A stretch of DNA of 64,000 bases from Micromonospora echinofusca. GTDB lineage: Bacteria; Actinomycetota; Actinomycetes; Mycobacteriales; Micromonosporaceae. Position 1 is the first letter of the stretch. Each line of letters opens with the position of its first letter. Shown here piece by piece: positions 35,742-44,541 of this stretch. The notes under the pieces were generated by a model. It had not been told where the DNA came from. It saw only the letters and a list, made by a program, of their open reading frames with translations, and ran no database searches. The stretch spans positions 6,802,001 to 6,866,000 of the forward strand of contig NZ_LT607733.1 in NCBI RefSeq assembly GCF_900091445.1, read 5' to 3'. Position numbers and translations under genes: made by a program.

Positions 35742-36221
35742 GTGACCCGCGTCCTCCGGATCGTCGCCGCCGTGCTGGTGTCGGGTGCGCTGGCCGCGTG
35801 CGGAGCGGACGGGGCGCCGGAGCCGGCGACCGCGCCACCGCCCGCGAGCGGCGCCTCGCCCGGGGCGTCCTCGCCCGCCTCCGCGCCGTCCGCCACGCCA
35901 CCGCCGGCGGGCTCCGCCTCGCCGGCCGCCGGTCGCGGCGGGTACGCCAACCCGGACGAGGCGATCGCCGCGCACCTGTCGGCCGTCCCGGGGGTCCGTT
36001 ACCTCGGCCTGTGCAAGAACGCCAAGCGCGACCCGGCGGCGGTCTGCGCCCTCCGGATGGGCTTCGTCGAGCGCGACGAGGTCTACGGGCTGGGCGCGCC
36101 GCACAGCGACGTCGTCGGCTTCCTGCTGTTGCGCGACGGGCCCGCCGGCTGGCGGGTGGCGGCCGAGTACGCGCCGGACGGCGGGACGCCGGCGCCGCCG
36201 TGGATGGCCGGGGTGGGATGA
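35742..36221 (+). CDS. predicted lipoprotein of unknown function
   Basis: 159 aa from GTG at 35742, with GAGAGGAG ending 5 nt before (a GTG six nt earlier overlaps that site and is less likely). Signal TRVLRIVAAVLVSGALAAC has a lipobox. A ~45-aa Pro/Ser/Ala linker leads to a compact ~85-aa domain with two Cys (RYLGLCKNAKRDPAAVCALRMGFVERDEVYGLGAPHSDVVGFLLLRDG). Family unknown. Confidence 0.75.
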   Translation: MTRVLRIVAAVLVSGALAACGADGAPEPATAPPPASGASPGASSPASAPSATPPPAGSASPAAGRGGYANPDEAIAAHLSAVPGVRYLGLCKNAKRDPAAVCALRMGFVERDEVYGLGAPHSDVVGFLLLRDGPAGWRVAAEYAPDGGTPAPPWMAGVG

Positions 36222-36395
36222 CCCGGGGCGGGCGAAGGGCTTAAAGCGTCGACGATGAATTATTCGTTACATCGCTCGCCCGGATTGTCGGATATGTAGT
36301 CACTCGCCGGCCTGCGGCCCTGTCGCCCGGTCCCTAGAGTGACGGAGGTCGAGCCCTGGCCCGACCGTCCTGTTCGCCCACCGGAAGGCGTCCAC

Positions 36396-38201
36396 ATGCC
36401 ACGACGAAACCGGTCCATCGCCGCCGCGGGGATCGCCGGCATCCTCCTCGCCGGCGCCGCGGTCGCTCCCGCCGCCGCCGCACCGTCCCCCGCCGGCGGG
36501 GACCGTCCCGTCACCTCCGACCGGACCAGCCCGCAGGAGGCCCGCCGGGTCGACCGGGTGCCGACGCCCACACTGGACTGGTACGCCTGCTACGAGTACG
36601 CCGAGTGCGCCACCGTCCGGCTGCCCCGCGACTACGACCAGCCGAACGGCCCCACGACCGAGGTCGCCATGCTGCGCGTCAAGGCCCGCGACCAGCAGCG
36701 GAAGATCGGCAGCCTCTTCGTCAACCCGGGCGGCCCCGGCGGCTCCGGCACCGACATCGCGCTCGCCGCGCCGTACGTCCTCGGTGACGAGGTGCTCGAC
36801 CGCTTCGACGTCGTCGGCGTCGACCCGCGCGGCGTCGCCGCCAGCCAGCAGGTCAGGTGCTTCCCGTCCGTCAAGGAGCAGACCCGGGCGTACGCCGGGC
36901 TGAACGTGGCGTTCCCGTGGACGAAGGCCGAGGAGAAGGCGTACGTCGCCTCCTCGAAGGCCGTCGGCAGGGGCTGCTCCACCACGGGCCGGCCACTCAC
37001 CGGCGCGATGTCGACCGCCGAGGTGGCTCGGGACATGGACGTGCTGCGCCGCGCCGTGGGCGACCGGAAGCTCACCTACCTCGGCTTCAGCTACGGCAGC
37101 ATCCTCGGCCAGTACTACGCCAACATGTTCCCCGACCGGGTCCGGGCCCTGGTGATCGACGGCGTGCTCAACCCGAACGAGTGGGTCGGCCAGGGCAAGG
37201 CGCGCAGCCTGTCCCAGGAGGACCGGATGCGCAGCGCGCAGGGCGCGTACAAGGCGCTGCGGGAGATCCTGGTGCGCTGCGACAGGGCCGGCGCGCAGGC
37301 GTGTGCGCTGGCCGAGGGGGACCCCGTCGCGTCGTTCGACCTGGTCGCGAAGCGGCTGCGGGCCAAGCCGGTGGTGATCGAGGACCCCGACTTCGGCCCG
37401 ATCACCGTCACGTACGCCGACTTCGTCGCCGCGAACCTGGGCGCGCTCTACGGCCCGACGGGCTACGCCGAGGTCGTCGACCTCACCGCCGCCCTGCTGG
37501 TGCTCACCGACCCGGCGGCGTCCCCGGCCGCCCGTCGCCCCGCCACGGCCGACGTGACCCGGCAGGCCGCCAAGGCCCGCGAGCAGGCCCGCCGGTACGA
37601 CTTCCCGTACGACAACGGGTTGGAGACCTTCCTCGGCGTGGACTGCACCGACGCGTACCACCCGAAGGACGCCGGCTCGTTCCCGGCGCGCGCCGCGAAG
37701 GCCGACAGGCGCGACCCGTACTTCGGTCGGCTCTGGACGTGGGCCACCTCGCCGTGCGCCCGCAAGACGTGGACCGTGCGGGACGAGGATGCCTACACCG
37801 GCCCGTTCAACCGGCGCACCGCCGCGCCGGTGCTGGTGGTGGGCAACTACTGGGACCCGGCGACCAACTACCGGGGCGCGGTCAGTTCCGCCCGGCTGCT
37901 GCCGAACAGCCGCCTGCTCAGCAGCGACAGCTGGGGACACACCGCGTACGGGACGTCGGCCTGCGTGACCGGCGCCGTCGACGCGTACCTGCTGCGCGGG
38001 GCGCTGCCGGCCAACGGCAAGGTCTGCGTGGGCGACGTCCAGCCGTTCGCGGAGCTGCCGGCGGAGCCGGGGGCGACCCGCCGCGCGGAGGCGTCGAAGG
38101 GCGCGCTGGCCGCCGAGGGTGCCCCCGGGCGCGGCGAGCCGAAGCGGCTTCCGCCGGTGGTGGCGCCGCTGCCGGCGGTCGGCACGCTGACCGTCCGCTG
38201 A
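36396..38201 (+). CDS. secreted alpha/beta-hydrolase peptidase (SlpD/TAP type)
   Basis: 601 aa. Signal peptide MPRRNRSIAAAGIAGILLAGAAVAPAAAA. The mature region opens with DWYACYEYAECATVRLPRDYDQPNG, diagnostic of tripeptidyl-aminopeptidase-like enzymes. Triad: Ser in GFSYGSILGQYY, Asp in NYWDPATNY, His in SWGHTAYG; oxyanion motif NPGGPGGSG. It should remove N-terminal tripeptides or similar from peptides outside the cell. Monocistronic, closed by a strong hairpin. The spacer upstream is unusually AT-rich (GATGAATTATTCGTTAC), likely promoter. Confidence 0.92.
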   Translation: MPRRNRSIAAAGIAGILLAGAAVAPAAAAPSPAGGDRPVTSDRTSPQEARRVDRVPTPTLDWYACYEYAECATVRLPRDYDQPNGPTTEVAMLRVKARDQQRKIGSLFVNPGGPGGSGTDIALAAPYVLGDEVLDRFDVVGVDPRGVAASQQVRCFPSVKEQTRAYAGLNVAFPWTKAEEKAYVASSKAVGRGCSTTGRPLTGAMSTAEVARDMDVLRRAVGDRKLTYLGFSYGSILGQYYANMFPDRVRALVIDGVLNPNEWVGQGKARSLSQEDRMRSAQGAYKALREILVRCDRAGAQACALAEGDPVASFDLVAKRLRAKPVVIEDPDFGPITVTYADFVAANLGALYGPTGYAEVVDLTAALLVLTDPAASPAARRPATADVTRQAAKAREQARRYDFPYDNGLETFLGVDCTDAYHPKDAGSFPARAAKADRRDPYFGRLWTWATSPCARKTWTVRDEDAYTGPFNRRTAAPVLVVGNYWDPATNYRGAVSSARLLPNSRLLSSDSWGHTAYGTSACVTGAVDAYLLRGALPANGKVCVGDVQPFAELPAEPGATRRAEASKGALAAEGAPGRGEPKRLPPVVAPLPAVGTLTVR

Positions 38202-38205
38202 GGAC

Positions 38206-38245
38206 CCGGGGTGCGGCGGGCGATCGGGCGCCCGCCGCACCCCGG
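38206..38245. terminator. bidirectional hairpin terminator
   Basis: A perfect 17-bp stem (38206-38222 with 38229-38245), loop ATCGGG, between the convergent peptidase gene and the end of the acyl-CoA operon. One of the strongest hairpins in the window. Confidence 0.9.
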
Positions 38246-38250
38246 CCCGC

Positions 38251-39414
38251 TCAGTAGGACTTGTCCTGGCCGAGGACGTGCTGGGCGACGAAGTTGAGGA
38301 TCATCTCGCGGCTGACCGGGGCGATCCGGCCGGCGCGCACCGCGCCGAGCAGCGTGGCGACGCCGTACTCGGTGGTCATGCCGGCCCCGCCGAGCACCTG
38401 TACGGCGGTGTCGACGGCCAGCGCCGCGGCCTCCCCGGCGGCGTACTTGGCCATGTTGCCGGACACCCCGGCCTCCAGGTCGCGGCCCGCGTCGTAGAGG
38501 GTGGCCGCCTTGTGGATCATCAGGCGGGCCAGTTCGACCTGCACGGCCGCGTGCGCGAGCGGATGGGCCACGCCCTGGTGCGAGCCGATGCTCCGGCCGC
38601 CCCAGACCTTGCGGGTGGCCGTGTACTCGCTGGCCCGCTCGATGGCGTACCGGCCGGTGCCGGCGCCCATCGCGGCGACCGTGATCCGCTCCGGGTTGAG
38701 CCCGGCGAAGAGCGCCGGTAGGCCGGCGTCCAGCGACTCGCCGACCAGCGCGTCGGCGGGCAGCCGCACGTCGTCGAGGTAGAGCAGGAACTGGTTCTCC
38801 GGGGAGACGATCTCCATGTCCAGCTTGGAGCGGGTCAGCCCCGGCGCGTCGGTCGGCACCACGAACAGCGCCGGCTTCAGCTTGCCGGAGACCGCGTCCT
38901 CGGTGCGGGCGACGACCAGCACGTACGACGCCTCGTCGACGCCGGAGATGTAGCACTTGCGGCCGGAGAGCAGCCAGTCGTCGCCGTCGCGGCGGGCCAC
39001 CGTGCCGAGCCGGTGGAAGTTGGAGCCGGCCTCCGGCTCGGTGATCGCGAAGACCACCTTCAGCGAGCCGTCGGCGAAGCCCGGCAGGAAGCGCTTGCGC
39101 TGCTCCTCGGTGCCGTGCCGGGCGATCACCGTGGCCGCGATGGCGGGGGAGACCACCAGCAGCAGCAGCGGGCAACCGGCCGCCGCCAGCTCCTCGCAGA
39201 CGATGGCCAGCTCGGTGATCCCGCCCCCGCCGCCGCCGTACTCGGTGGGGATGTTGACCCCGAGGTAGCCCAGCCGACCGGCGTCGTCCCACAGCTCGGT
39301 GGTGTGCTCGCCGGCCCTGGCCTTGGTGACGAAGTAGTCGTGGCCGTACCGGCGGCCCAGGGCGCGCACGGCGTCGCGGAGCTGGTCCTGCTCGGGGGTG
39401 AGGTCGAAGTTCAT
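38251..39414 (-). CDS. acyl-CoA dehydrogenase (last gene of catabolic operon)
   Basis: 387 aa; ATG at 39414 with GGAGG 8-12 nt before. FAITEPEAGSNFHRL and GRKCYISGVDEA bind FAD; VWGGRSIGSHQGVAHPLA and the C-terminal QVLGGAGMTTEYGVATLLGAVRAGRIAPVSREMILNFVAQHVLG complete the family. The usual catalytic Glu region is not the plain short-chain form, so chain preference is unclear. It lies 16 nt after the carboxylase alpha subunit and is read last in the operon started by the TetR region. Confidence 0.92.
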   Translation of the reverse strand: MNFDLTPEQDQLRDAVRALGRRYGHDYFVTKARAGEHTTELWDDAGRLGYLGVNIPTEYGGGGGGITELAIVCEELAAAGCPLLLLVVSPAIAATVIARHGTEEQRKRFLPGFADGSLKVVFAITEPEAGSNFHRLGTVARRDGDDWLLSGRKCYISGVDEASYVLVVARTEDAVSGKLKPALFVVPTDAPGLTRSKLDMEIVSPENQFLLYLDDVRLPADALVGESLDAGLPALFAGLNPERITVAAMGAGTGRYAIERASEYTATRKVWGGRSIGSHQGVAHPLAHAAVQVELARLMIHKAATLYDAGRDLEAGVSGNMAKYAAGEAAALAVDTAVQVLGGAGMTTEYGVATLLGAVRAGRIAPVSREMILNFVAQHVLGQDKSY

Positions 39415-39430
39415 CGGGGGGCCTCCAGGA

Positions 39431-41512
39431 TCACTCGGGGTTGACCACGGCCAGCACGGCGCCCGTGTCGACCTGCCCGCCGGTCGCGACCGGAAGCTCG
39501 GCTACCACGCCGTCGGCCGGGGCGAGCACGGGATGTTCCAGCTTCATCGCTTCCAGCGTCAGCAGCAGGTCGCCGGCCGCCACCCGCTGACCGACCTCGA
39601 CGTGCACCCGGGTCACCGCGCCGGGCAGCGGCGCGACCAGCGACCCGGCCGCCAGCTCCGCGGCGGGATCGGGGAAGCGCGGCAGCTCGGCGAGGCTCGC
39701 CGCCCCGTCCGGGCCGTCCACGAAGACCTCCGAGGACACCCGGTGTACGCGGTACGCGCGCCGCACCCCGGCCACGTCGAGCACCACCCGGTCCGGGGCG
39801 ACCTGGACCAGGCTCACCGCCGGCGTCGGTGCGTCTGCCGCCGTCTCGTGCGACGCCGGCCCGCCTGCCGTGGCCGTCTCGTCCGGCGTCGGCGCGGCCG
39901 CCGGGGCCGCTGCGTCCGTGGGCGGCCCGTCGGTGCGGGCACCCGGCGAGGTCGACCACTCGGCGAGGCCGCCCGAGCGGTCCAGCCGGTAGCGGACCTC
40001 GATCTCGCCGTCCGGCCCCGCGTAGCGGGTGACCTGTGGGAACGCGGGCACGTTGCGCCAGCCCGACGGGAGCCCGGCGAGCACCGGCGCGTCGGCCCGA
40101 CGGGCGGCGGCGGTGGCCAGCGCGGCGGCCAGGGCCACCAGAGGGAGCTGGTCGGCGGGCAGTAGTGGGGCGAAGACCTCCTCGTGCCGGTCCAGGAAGC
40201 CGGTGTCGATCTCCACGGCGCCGAACTCGCGGCTGCGCAGTACCCGGACCAGCAGGTCCCGGTTGGTGGTCACGCCGTGCAGTTCGGCCCGGGCCAGCGC
40301 GCCTGCCAGCAGCCGGATCGCCTCGGCACGGGTCTGCGCCCAGGCGATCACCTTCGCAAGCATGGAGTCGTAGTGCACCCCGACGGTCGAGCCGTCCACC
40401 ACACCGGAGTCCAGCCGCAGGCCGATCCCCCGTAGGTTGCCGAACTCCCGGTCCACCCCGGGGACCGCGAACCGGTGGACGGTGCCGGTGGCCGGACGCC
40501 AGCCCTGCGCCGGATCCTCGGCGCAGAGCCGCACCTCGATCGCGTAGCCGCGCATCCAGTGCGGGTCGGTCGCGTTCTCCGGCAGGGCCTGGCCCTCGGC
40601 GACCATCAGTTGCAGGCGGACCAGGTCCAGCCCGGTGCAGAGTTCGGTGACCGGGTGCTCGACCTGGAGGCGGGTGTTCATCTCCAGGAAGTAGATCTCC
40701 CCGTCGGGCGCGAGCAGGAACTCCACCGTGCCGGCGCCGACGTAGTCGACCGCCCGGCCGGCGGCCACCGCCGCGGCGTGCAGCCGCTCCCGCACCTCGG
40801 CGGGGAGGACCCCGGGCGCCTCCTCGACGATCTTCTGGTGGCGGCGCTGGATGGAGCAGTCCCGCACGCCGAGGGCGGCCACCGTCCCGTGGGTGTCGCC
40901 GAAGATCTGCACCTCGACGTGCCGGCCCCGCTCGACGTACCGCTCGATGAAGACCGTGCCGTCGCCGAACGCGCCGGCCGCCTCGCGGCGCGCGGAGGCG
41001 ACGGCCTCGGCCAGCCCGGCGGCGTCCCGGACCACGCGCATGCCGCGCCCGCCGCCCCCGGCGGACGCCTTCACCAGCACCGGGAAGTCGGTGATCTCGT
41101 CGGCGTCGGTCCAGGTGGGCAGCATCGGCACGCCCGCCTCGGCGAGTAGTGCCTTCGCCGCCATCTTGTCGCCCATCGCGGCGATCGCCTTCGGGGGCGG
41201 GCCCACCCAGGCCAGCCCCGCGTCGGTCACCGCCGCGGCGAACTCGGCGTTCTCGGCGAGGAAGCCGTAGCCGGGATGCACGGCGTCCGCCCCGGTCCTG
41301 CGGGCCGCGTCGAGGATCAGGTCGATGCGCAGGTACGTCTCGGCGGGCGTGTTCCCGGGCAGCCGCACGGCGTGGTCGGCCTCGGCGACGAACGGCGCGT
41401 CGGCGTCGGCGTCGGCGTGCACGGCCACCGTCTCGACGCCCAGCGCCCGGCAGGTGGCGAAGACCCGGCGGGCGATCTCGCCCCGGTTCGCCACTAGAAG
41501 TCTCCTGATCAC
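39431..41512 (-). CDS. acyl-CoA carboxylase alpha subunit (biotin carboxylase + biotin carrier)
   Basis: 693 aa from GTG at 41512. Biotin-carboxylase: LLVANRGEIARRVFATCRALG, ATP-grasp KASAGGGGRGMRVV, then EMNTRLQVEHPVTE. A ~130-aa middle BT-like region follows. The carrier domain has the biotin lysine in LEAMKLEHPV near the end. Two-domain alpha chains of this length are usual for methylcrotonyl-, geranyl- and propionyl-CoA carboxylases. Its GTG overlaps the stop of a 20-codon micro-ORF. Confidence 0.93.
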   Translation of the reverse strand: MIRRLLVANRGEIARRVFATCRALGVETVAVHADADADAPFVAEADHAVRLPGNTPAETYLRIDLILDAARRTGADAVHPGYGFLAENAEFAAAVTDAGLAWVGPPPKAIAAMGDKMAAKALLAEAGVPMLPTWTDADEITDFPVLVKASAGGGGRGMRVVRDAAGLAEAVASARREAAGAFGDGTVFIERYVERGRHVEVQIFGDTHGTVAALGVRDCSIQRRHQKIVEEAPGVLPAEVRERLHAAAVAAGRAVDYVGAGTVEFLLAPDGEIYFLEMNTRLQVEHPVTELCTGLDLVRLQLMVAEGQALPENATDPHWMRGYAIEVRLCAEDPAQGWRPATGTVHRFAVPGVDREFGNLRGIGLRLDSGVVDGSTVGVHYDSMLAKVIAWAQTRAEAIRLLAGALARAELHGVTTNRDLLVRVLRSREFGAVEIDTGFLDRHEEVFAPLLPADQLPLVALAAALATAAARRADAPVLAGLPSGWRNVPAFPQVTRYAGPDGEIEVRYRLDRSGGLAEWSTSPGARTDGPPTDAAAPAAAPTPDETATAGGPASHETAADAPTPAVSLVQVAPDRVVLDVAGVRRAYRVHRVSSEVFVDGPDGAASLAELPRFPDPAAELAAGSLVAPLPGAVTRVHVEVGQRVAAGDLLLTLEAMKLEHPVLAPADGVVAELPVATGGQVDTGAVLAVVNPE

Positions 41513-41571
41513 TGGGCCTGCCTTTCGTTCGCGACTGCGGGACTCCGCTTCGCTGCGTTCCTCGCGCTCAC
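41509..41571 (-). CDS. 20-codon micro-ORF linking the two carboxylase genes
   Basis: GTG at 41571 overlaps the stop of the beta-subunit gene and its TGA overlaps the GTG of the alpha-subunit gene. It reads VSARNAAKRSPAVANERQAQ. The distance start-to-start is 59 nt, exactly as in the array at 43166-43405, and DNA at both ends (GTGAGCGCGAGGA... CCGCAGTCGCGAACGAAAGG) is the same element with a variant middle. Whether the peptide has a role is unknown; the constant overlap geometry suggests a translational coupling spacer. Confidence 0.65.
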   Translation of the reverse strand: MSARNAAKRSPAVANERQAQ

Positions 41572-43169
41572 ATGCGGAAGACGCCGAAGCCGTCGGCGCC
41601 CCTGACCGGTGCGTTGTGGATCGCCGACAGGCAGAGCCCGAGGACGGTACGGGTGTCGCGGGGGTCGATCACCCCGTCGTCGTAGAGACGGCCGGAGAGG
41701 AAGAGCGCGCCGGACTGCGACTCGATCTGCTGCTCGACCATCATCCGCATCGCGGCGTCGGAGTCCTCGTCGTAGTCGCGGCCCCGGGCGGCGGCGGCCT
41801 GCCGGGCCACGATGGACAGCACACCCGCGAGCTGCGCCGGCCCCATCACCGCCGACTTGGCGTTCGGCCAGGTGAACAGGAACCTCGGCTCGTACGCCCG
41901 CCCGCACATGCCGTAGTTGCCGGCGCCGTAGGAGGCGCCCAGGTTGACCGTCAGGTGCGGCACCGTCGAGTTCGACACCGCGTTGATCATGAGGGCGCCG
42001 TGCTTGATGATGCCGCGCTGCTCGTACTCGGTGCCGACCATGTAGCCGGTGGTGTTCTGGAGGAAGACCAGCGGGGTGTCGGCGACGTTGGCGAGCTGGA
42101 TGAACTGGGCCGCCTTCTGCGCCTCCTCGCTGAACAGCACGCCCCGCGCGTTGGCCAGCACCCCGACGGGGTAGCCGTGCAGCTCGCCCCAGCCGGTCAC
42201 CAGGGCGGTGCCGTAGCCGGGCTTGAACTCGTCGAAGGCGCTGTCGTCGAGCACCCGGGCCAGCACCTCGCGCGGGTCGAACGGCACCTTCAGGTCGGCG
42301 CTGGCGATGCCGAGCAGCTCCTCGGGGTCGTACCTGGGCGGGGCCGGGCGCGGGTTGCGCGGCGCCGGGCCCTGCTTGCGCCAGTTCAGCCGGCGTACGC
42401 ACTGCCGGGCCAGCCGGATGCCGTCGCGCTCGTCGGAGGCGAGGAAGTCGGCCAGCCCGGACGTCGTGGCGTGCATGGCCGCCCCGCCGAGGGACTCGTC
42501 GTCGGTGACCTCGCCGGTGGCCATCTTCACCAGCGGCGGCCCGGCCAGGTAGACCTGCGAGCGGTCCCGGATCATGATCACGTGGTCGGACATCCCCGGC
42601 ACGTACGCGCCCCCGGCGGTGGCGTTGCCGAAGACCACGCTGACCGTGGGGATCTTCGCGGCCGAGAGCCGGGTCAGGTCGCGGAACACCCGCCCGCCCG
42701 GGATGAAGATCTCCGCCTGGGTGGGCAGGTCCGCGCCGGCCGACTCGACCAGGTTCACCATCGGCAGCCGGTTGGCCAGGGCGATCTCGCCCGCCCGGCG
42801 GGTCTTCGCCAGCGACCACGGGTTCACCGCGCCGCCGCGTACCGTCGGGTCGTTGGCGACGATCATGCACTCGACGCCCTCGACGACGCCGATGCCGGTC
42901 ACCACGCTGGCGCCGACCGGGAAGTCGGTGCCGTACGCCGCCACCGGCGACAGCTCCAGGAACGGGCTGTCCGGGTCGAGCAGCAGCTCGATCCGCTCCC
43001 GGGGGAGCAGCTTGCCGCGCCCGTGATGCCGGGTCACGTACTTCTCGCCGCCCCCGGCGCGGGCCTTGTCGAGGGCCGCGTCCAGCTCGGCGAGGCGCTC
43101 CAGCAGCGCCTCCCGGTTGGCGCGGTGCCCCGGCGAGGACGGGTCGACCGCGCTGCGCAGTGTGGTCAC
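41568..43169 (-). CDS. acyl-CoA carboxylase beta subunit (carboxyltransferase)
   Basis: 533 aa from GTG at 43169 with AAGGAGGG upstream (part of the 59-nt repeat). RHHGRGKLLPRERIELLLDPDSPFLELSPVAAYG is the methylcrotonyl/geranyl-CoA carboxylase type start; AGGAYVPGMSDHVIMI, PLVFLQNTTGYMVGTEYEQRGIIKHGA and the C-terminal RLYDDGVIDPRDTRTVLGLCL follow. The GGAYV and GYMVG loops are the two oxyanion sites. With AtuA-like and dehydrogenase partners it most likely carboxylates a branched enoyl-CoA. Confidence 0.94.
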   Translation of the reverse strand: MTTLRSAVDPSSPGHRANREALLERLAELDAALDKARAGGGEKYVTRHHGRGKLLPRERIELLLDPDSPFLELSPVAAYGTDFPVGASVVTGIGVVEGVECMIVANDPTVRGGAVNPWSLAKTRRAGEIALANRLPMVNLVESAGADLPTQAEIFIPGGRVFRDLTRLSAAKIPTVSVVFGNATAGGAYVPGMSDHVIMIRDRSQVYLAGPPLVKMATGEVTDDESLGGAAMHATTSGLADFLASDERDGIRLARQCVRRLNWRKQGPAPRNPRPAPPRYDPEELLGIASADLKVPFDPREVLARVLDDSAFDEFKPGYGTALVTGWGELHGYPVGVLANARGVLFSEEAQKAAQFIQLANVADTPLVFLQNTTGYMVGTEYEQRGIIKHGALMINAVSNSTVPHLTVNLGASYGAGNYGMCGRAYEPRFLFTWPNAKSAVMGPAQLAGVLSIVARQAAAARGRDYDEDSDAAMRMMVEQQIESQSGALFLSGRLYDDGVIDPRDTRTVLGLCLSAIHNAPVRGADGFGVFRM

Positions 43170-43228
43170 AGGCCCTCCTTCGTTCGTGACTGCGGGGCTC
43201 GCAGACCCGGCTCACTCCTCGCACTCAC
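43166..43228 (-). CDS. micro-ORF 4 of the 59-nt array
   Basis: Same 20 codons; its TGA overlaps the GTG of the carboxyltransferase gene at 43169, so the chain of overlaps runs unbroken from the dehydrogenase to the carboxyltransferase. Confidence 0.5.
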   Translation of the reverse strand: MSARSEPGLRAPQSRTKEGL

Positions 43229-43287
43229 AGGCCCTCCTTCGTTCGTGACTGCGGGGCTCGCAGACCCGGCTCACTCCTCGCACTCAC
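43225..43287 (-). CDS. micro-ORF 3 of the 59-nt array
   Basis: Same 20 codons, shifted another 59 nt, with GTGA overlaps at both ends. Confidence 0.5.
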   Translation of the reverse strand: MSARSEPGLRAPQSRTKEGL

Positions 43288-43346
43288 AGGCCCTCCTTCG
43301 TTCGTGACTGCGGGGCTCGCAGACCCGGCTCACTCCTCGCACTCAC
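43284..43346 (-). CDS. micro-ORF 2 of the 59-nt array
   Basis: Same 20 codons as micro-ORF 1, shifted by 59 nt, with GTGA overlaps at both ends. Confidence 0.5.
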   Translation of the reverse strand: MSARSEPGLRAPQSRTKEGL

Positions 43347-43405
43347 AGGCCCTCCTTCGTTCGTGACTGCGGGGCTCGCAGACCCGGCTCACTCCTCGCA
43401 CTCAC
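43343..43405 (-). CDS. micro-ORF 1 of the 59-nt array
   Basis: GTG at 43405 overlaps the stop of the upstream acyl-CoA dehydrogenase gene. The product [20 protein letters not shown] ends at a TGA that overlaps the next GTG. Its own GAAGGAGGG lies inside the 3' end for the next start. Confidence 0.5.
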   Translation of the reverse strand: MSARSEPGLRAPQSRTKEGL

Positions 43406-44541
43406 AGGCCCATGCCTTTCGCGACGATCTCGTTCATGATCTCGGTGGTGCCGCCGCCGATGCCGAGGATCCGGGCGTCGCGGTAGTGCCGCTCCACCTC
43501 GGCGTCGCGCAGGTAGCCGTAGCCGCCGTGCAGTTGGAGCGCCTGGTCGACGACCTCGGCGCAGGCCGCCACCGCGACGTTCTTCGCCATCGCCACCTCG
43601 GTCACCACCGGCTCGCCGGCGGCCACCCGCGCCGCCACCTCGTGCACGTACGCGCGGGCCGCCTCGGTGCGGGTGTGCATCTCGGCCAGCCGGTGCCGGA
43701 CCAGTTGCCGGCTCGCCAGGGGGCGGCCGAACGTGGACCGGTCCCGGCACCAGCGCACCGCCAACTCCACGCAGCGCTGCGCGGTCGCGTACGCCTGGGT
43801 GGCGAGCGAGAGCCGCTCGGCGGCGAAGTTCTGCATGATCGACAGGAAGGCGGTGTCCTCCGCGCCGACCCGGTTCGCCACCGGCACCCGGGCGTCGGCG
43901 AACGACAGCTCGGCGGTGTCGGAGCAGTGCCAGCCGAGCTTCTCCAGCCGGCGCCCGACGGTGAAGCCGGGGGTGTCCTTGTCGATCACCAGCAGGGTCA
44001 GGGCGCCGCTGCCCGGGGGCAGGGTGCAGAGGGCGGTGGTCACGAAGTCGGCCCGTACGCCGCTGGTGATGTAGGTCTTCGACCCGTTGACCACGTAGTG
44101 GTCGCCGTCCCGCCGCGCGTGGGTGCGGATGCTCGCCACGTCCGAGCCGCCGTCGGGCTCGGTGATCGCCAGCGCGCCGATCATGGTGCCGGCCAGCGTC
44201 GGCCGGACGTACCGGTCGATCAGCTCCGGGTCGCCGGAGGCGACGATGTGCGGCAGCGCGATGCCGTGCGTGAAGAGCGCGGCGATCAGCCCGGACGAGC
44301 CACCCGAGCGGATGATCTCCTCGGTCACGATGATCGAGTCGAGCAGGTCCCCGCCGCTGCCGCCGATGGCCTCCGGGAAGCCGATGCCGAGCAGGCCGAG
44401 CTTGGCGGCGGTGGCGTGCAGCTCGCGGGGGATCTCGCCGGCCCGCTCCCAGTCGTCCAGGTGCGGCAGCACCTCCCGGGTGACGAAGGCCCGGGTCAGC
44501 TCCCGTAACTGCCGGCGCTCCGGCGTGTCCACGATGGTCAT
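43402..44541 (-). CDS. acyl-CoA dehydrogenase (isovaleryl/citronellyl-CoA type)
   Basis: 379 aa from ATG at 44541, overlapping the AtuA-like stop (ATGA). FVTREVLPHLDDWERAGEIPRELHATAAKLGLLGIGFPEAIGG opens the protein; ALAITEPDGGSDVASIRTHARRDGDHYVVNGSKTYITSG binds flavin; CRDRSTFGRPLASRQ and QLHGGYGYLRDAEVERHYRDARILGIGGGTTEIMNEIVAKGMGL end it. The family uses electron-transfer flavoprotein as acceptor. Operon position between AtuA and carboxylase genes fits the dehydrogenase step before carboxylation. Confidence 0.94.
   Translation of the reverse strand: MTIVDTPERRQLRELTRAFVTREVLPHLDDWERAGEIPRELHATAAKLGLLGIGFPEAIGGSGGDLLDSIIVTEEIIRSGGSSGLIAALFTHGIALPHIVASGDPELIDRYVRPTLAGTMIGALAITEPDGGSDVASIRTHARRDGDHYVVNGSKTYITSGVRADFVTTALCTLPPGSGALTLLVIDKDTPGFTVGRRLEKLGWHCSDTAELSFADARVPVANRVGAEDTAFLSIMQNFAAERLSLATQAYATAQRCVELAVRWCRDRSTFGRPLASRQLVRHRLAEMHTRTEAARAYVHEVAARVAAGEPVVTEVAMAKNVAVAACAEVVDQALQLHGGYGYLRDAEVERHYRDARILGIGGGTTEIMNEIVAKGMGL

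Larger units (their letters stand above)
43170..43405 (-). repeat. four tandem 59-bp repeats between dehydrogenase and carboxyltransferase genes
   Basis: Four identical or near-identical 59-bp units fill the gap between the two genes. Each begins GTGAGTGCGAGGAGTGAGCC, holds a CTGCG(agccc)CGCAG hairpin, and ends with the ribosome site GAAGGAGGGCCT directly before the next GTG. Single related copies lie at 41512-41571 and 52523-52581, plus a fused copy at the start of tlpA. Confidence 0.95.

Noticed and set aside
43170..43405. CRISPR array
   Set aside because: The units are contiguous 59-bp tandem repeats without unique spacers, and no cas genes are seen.
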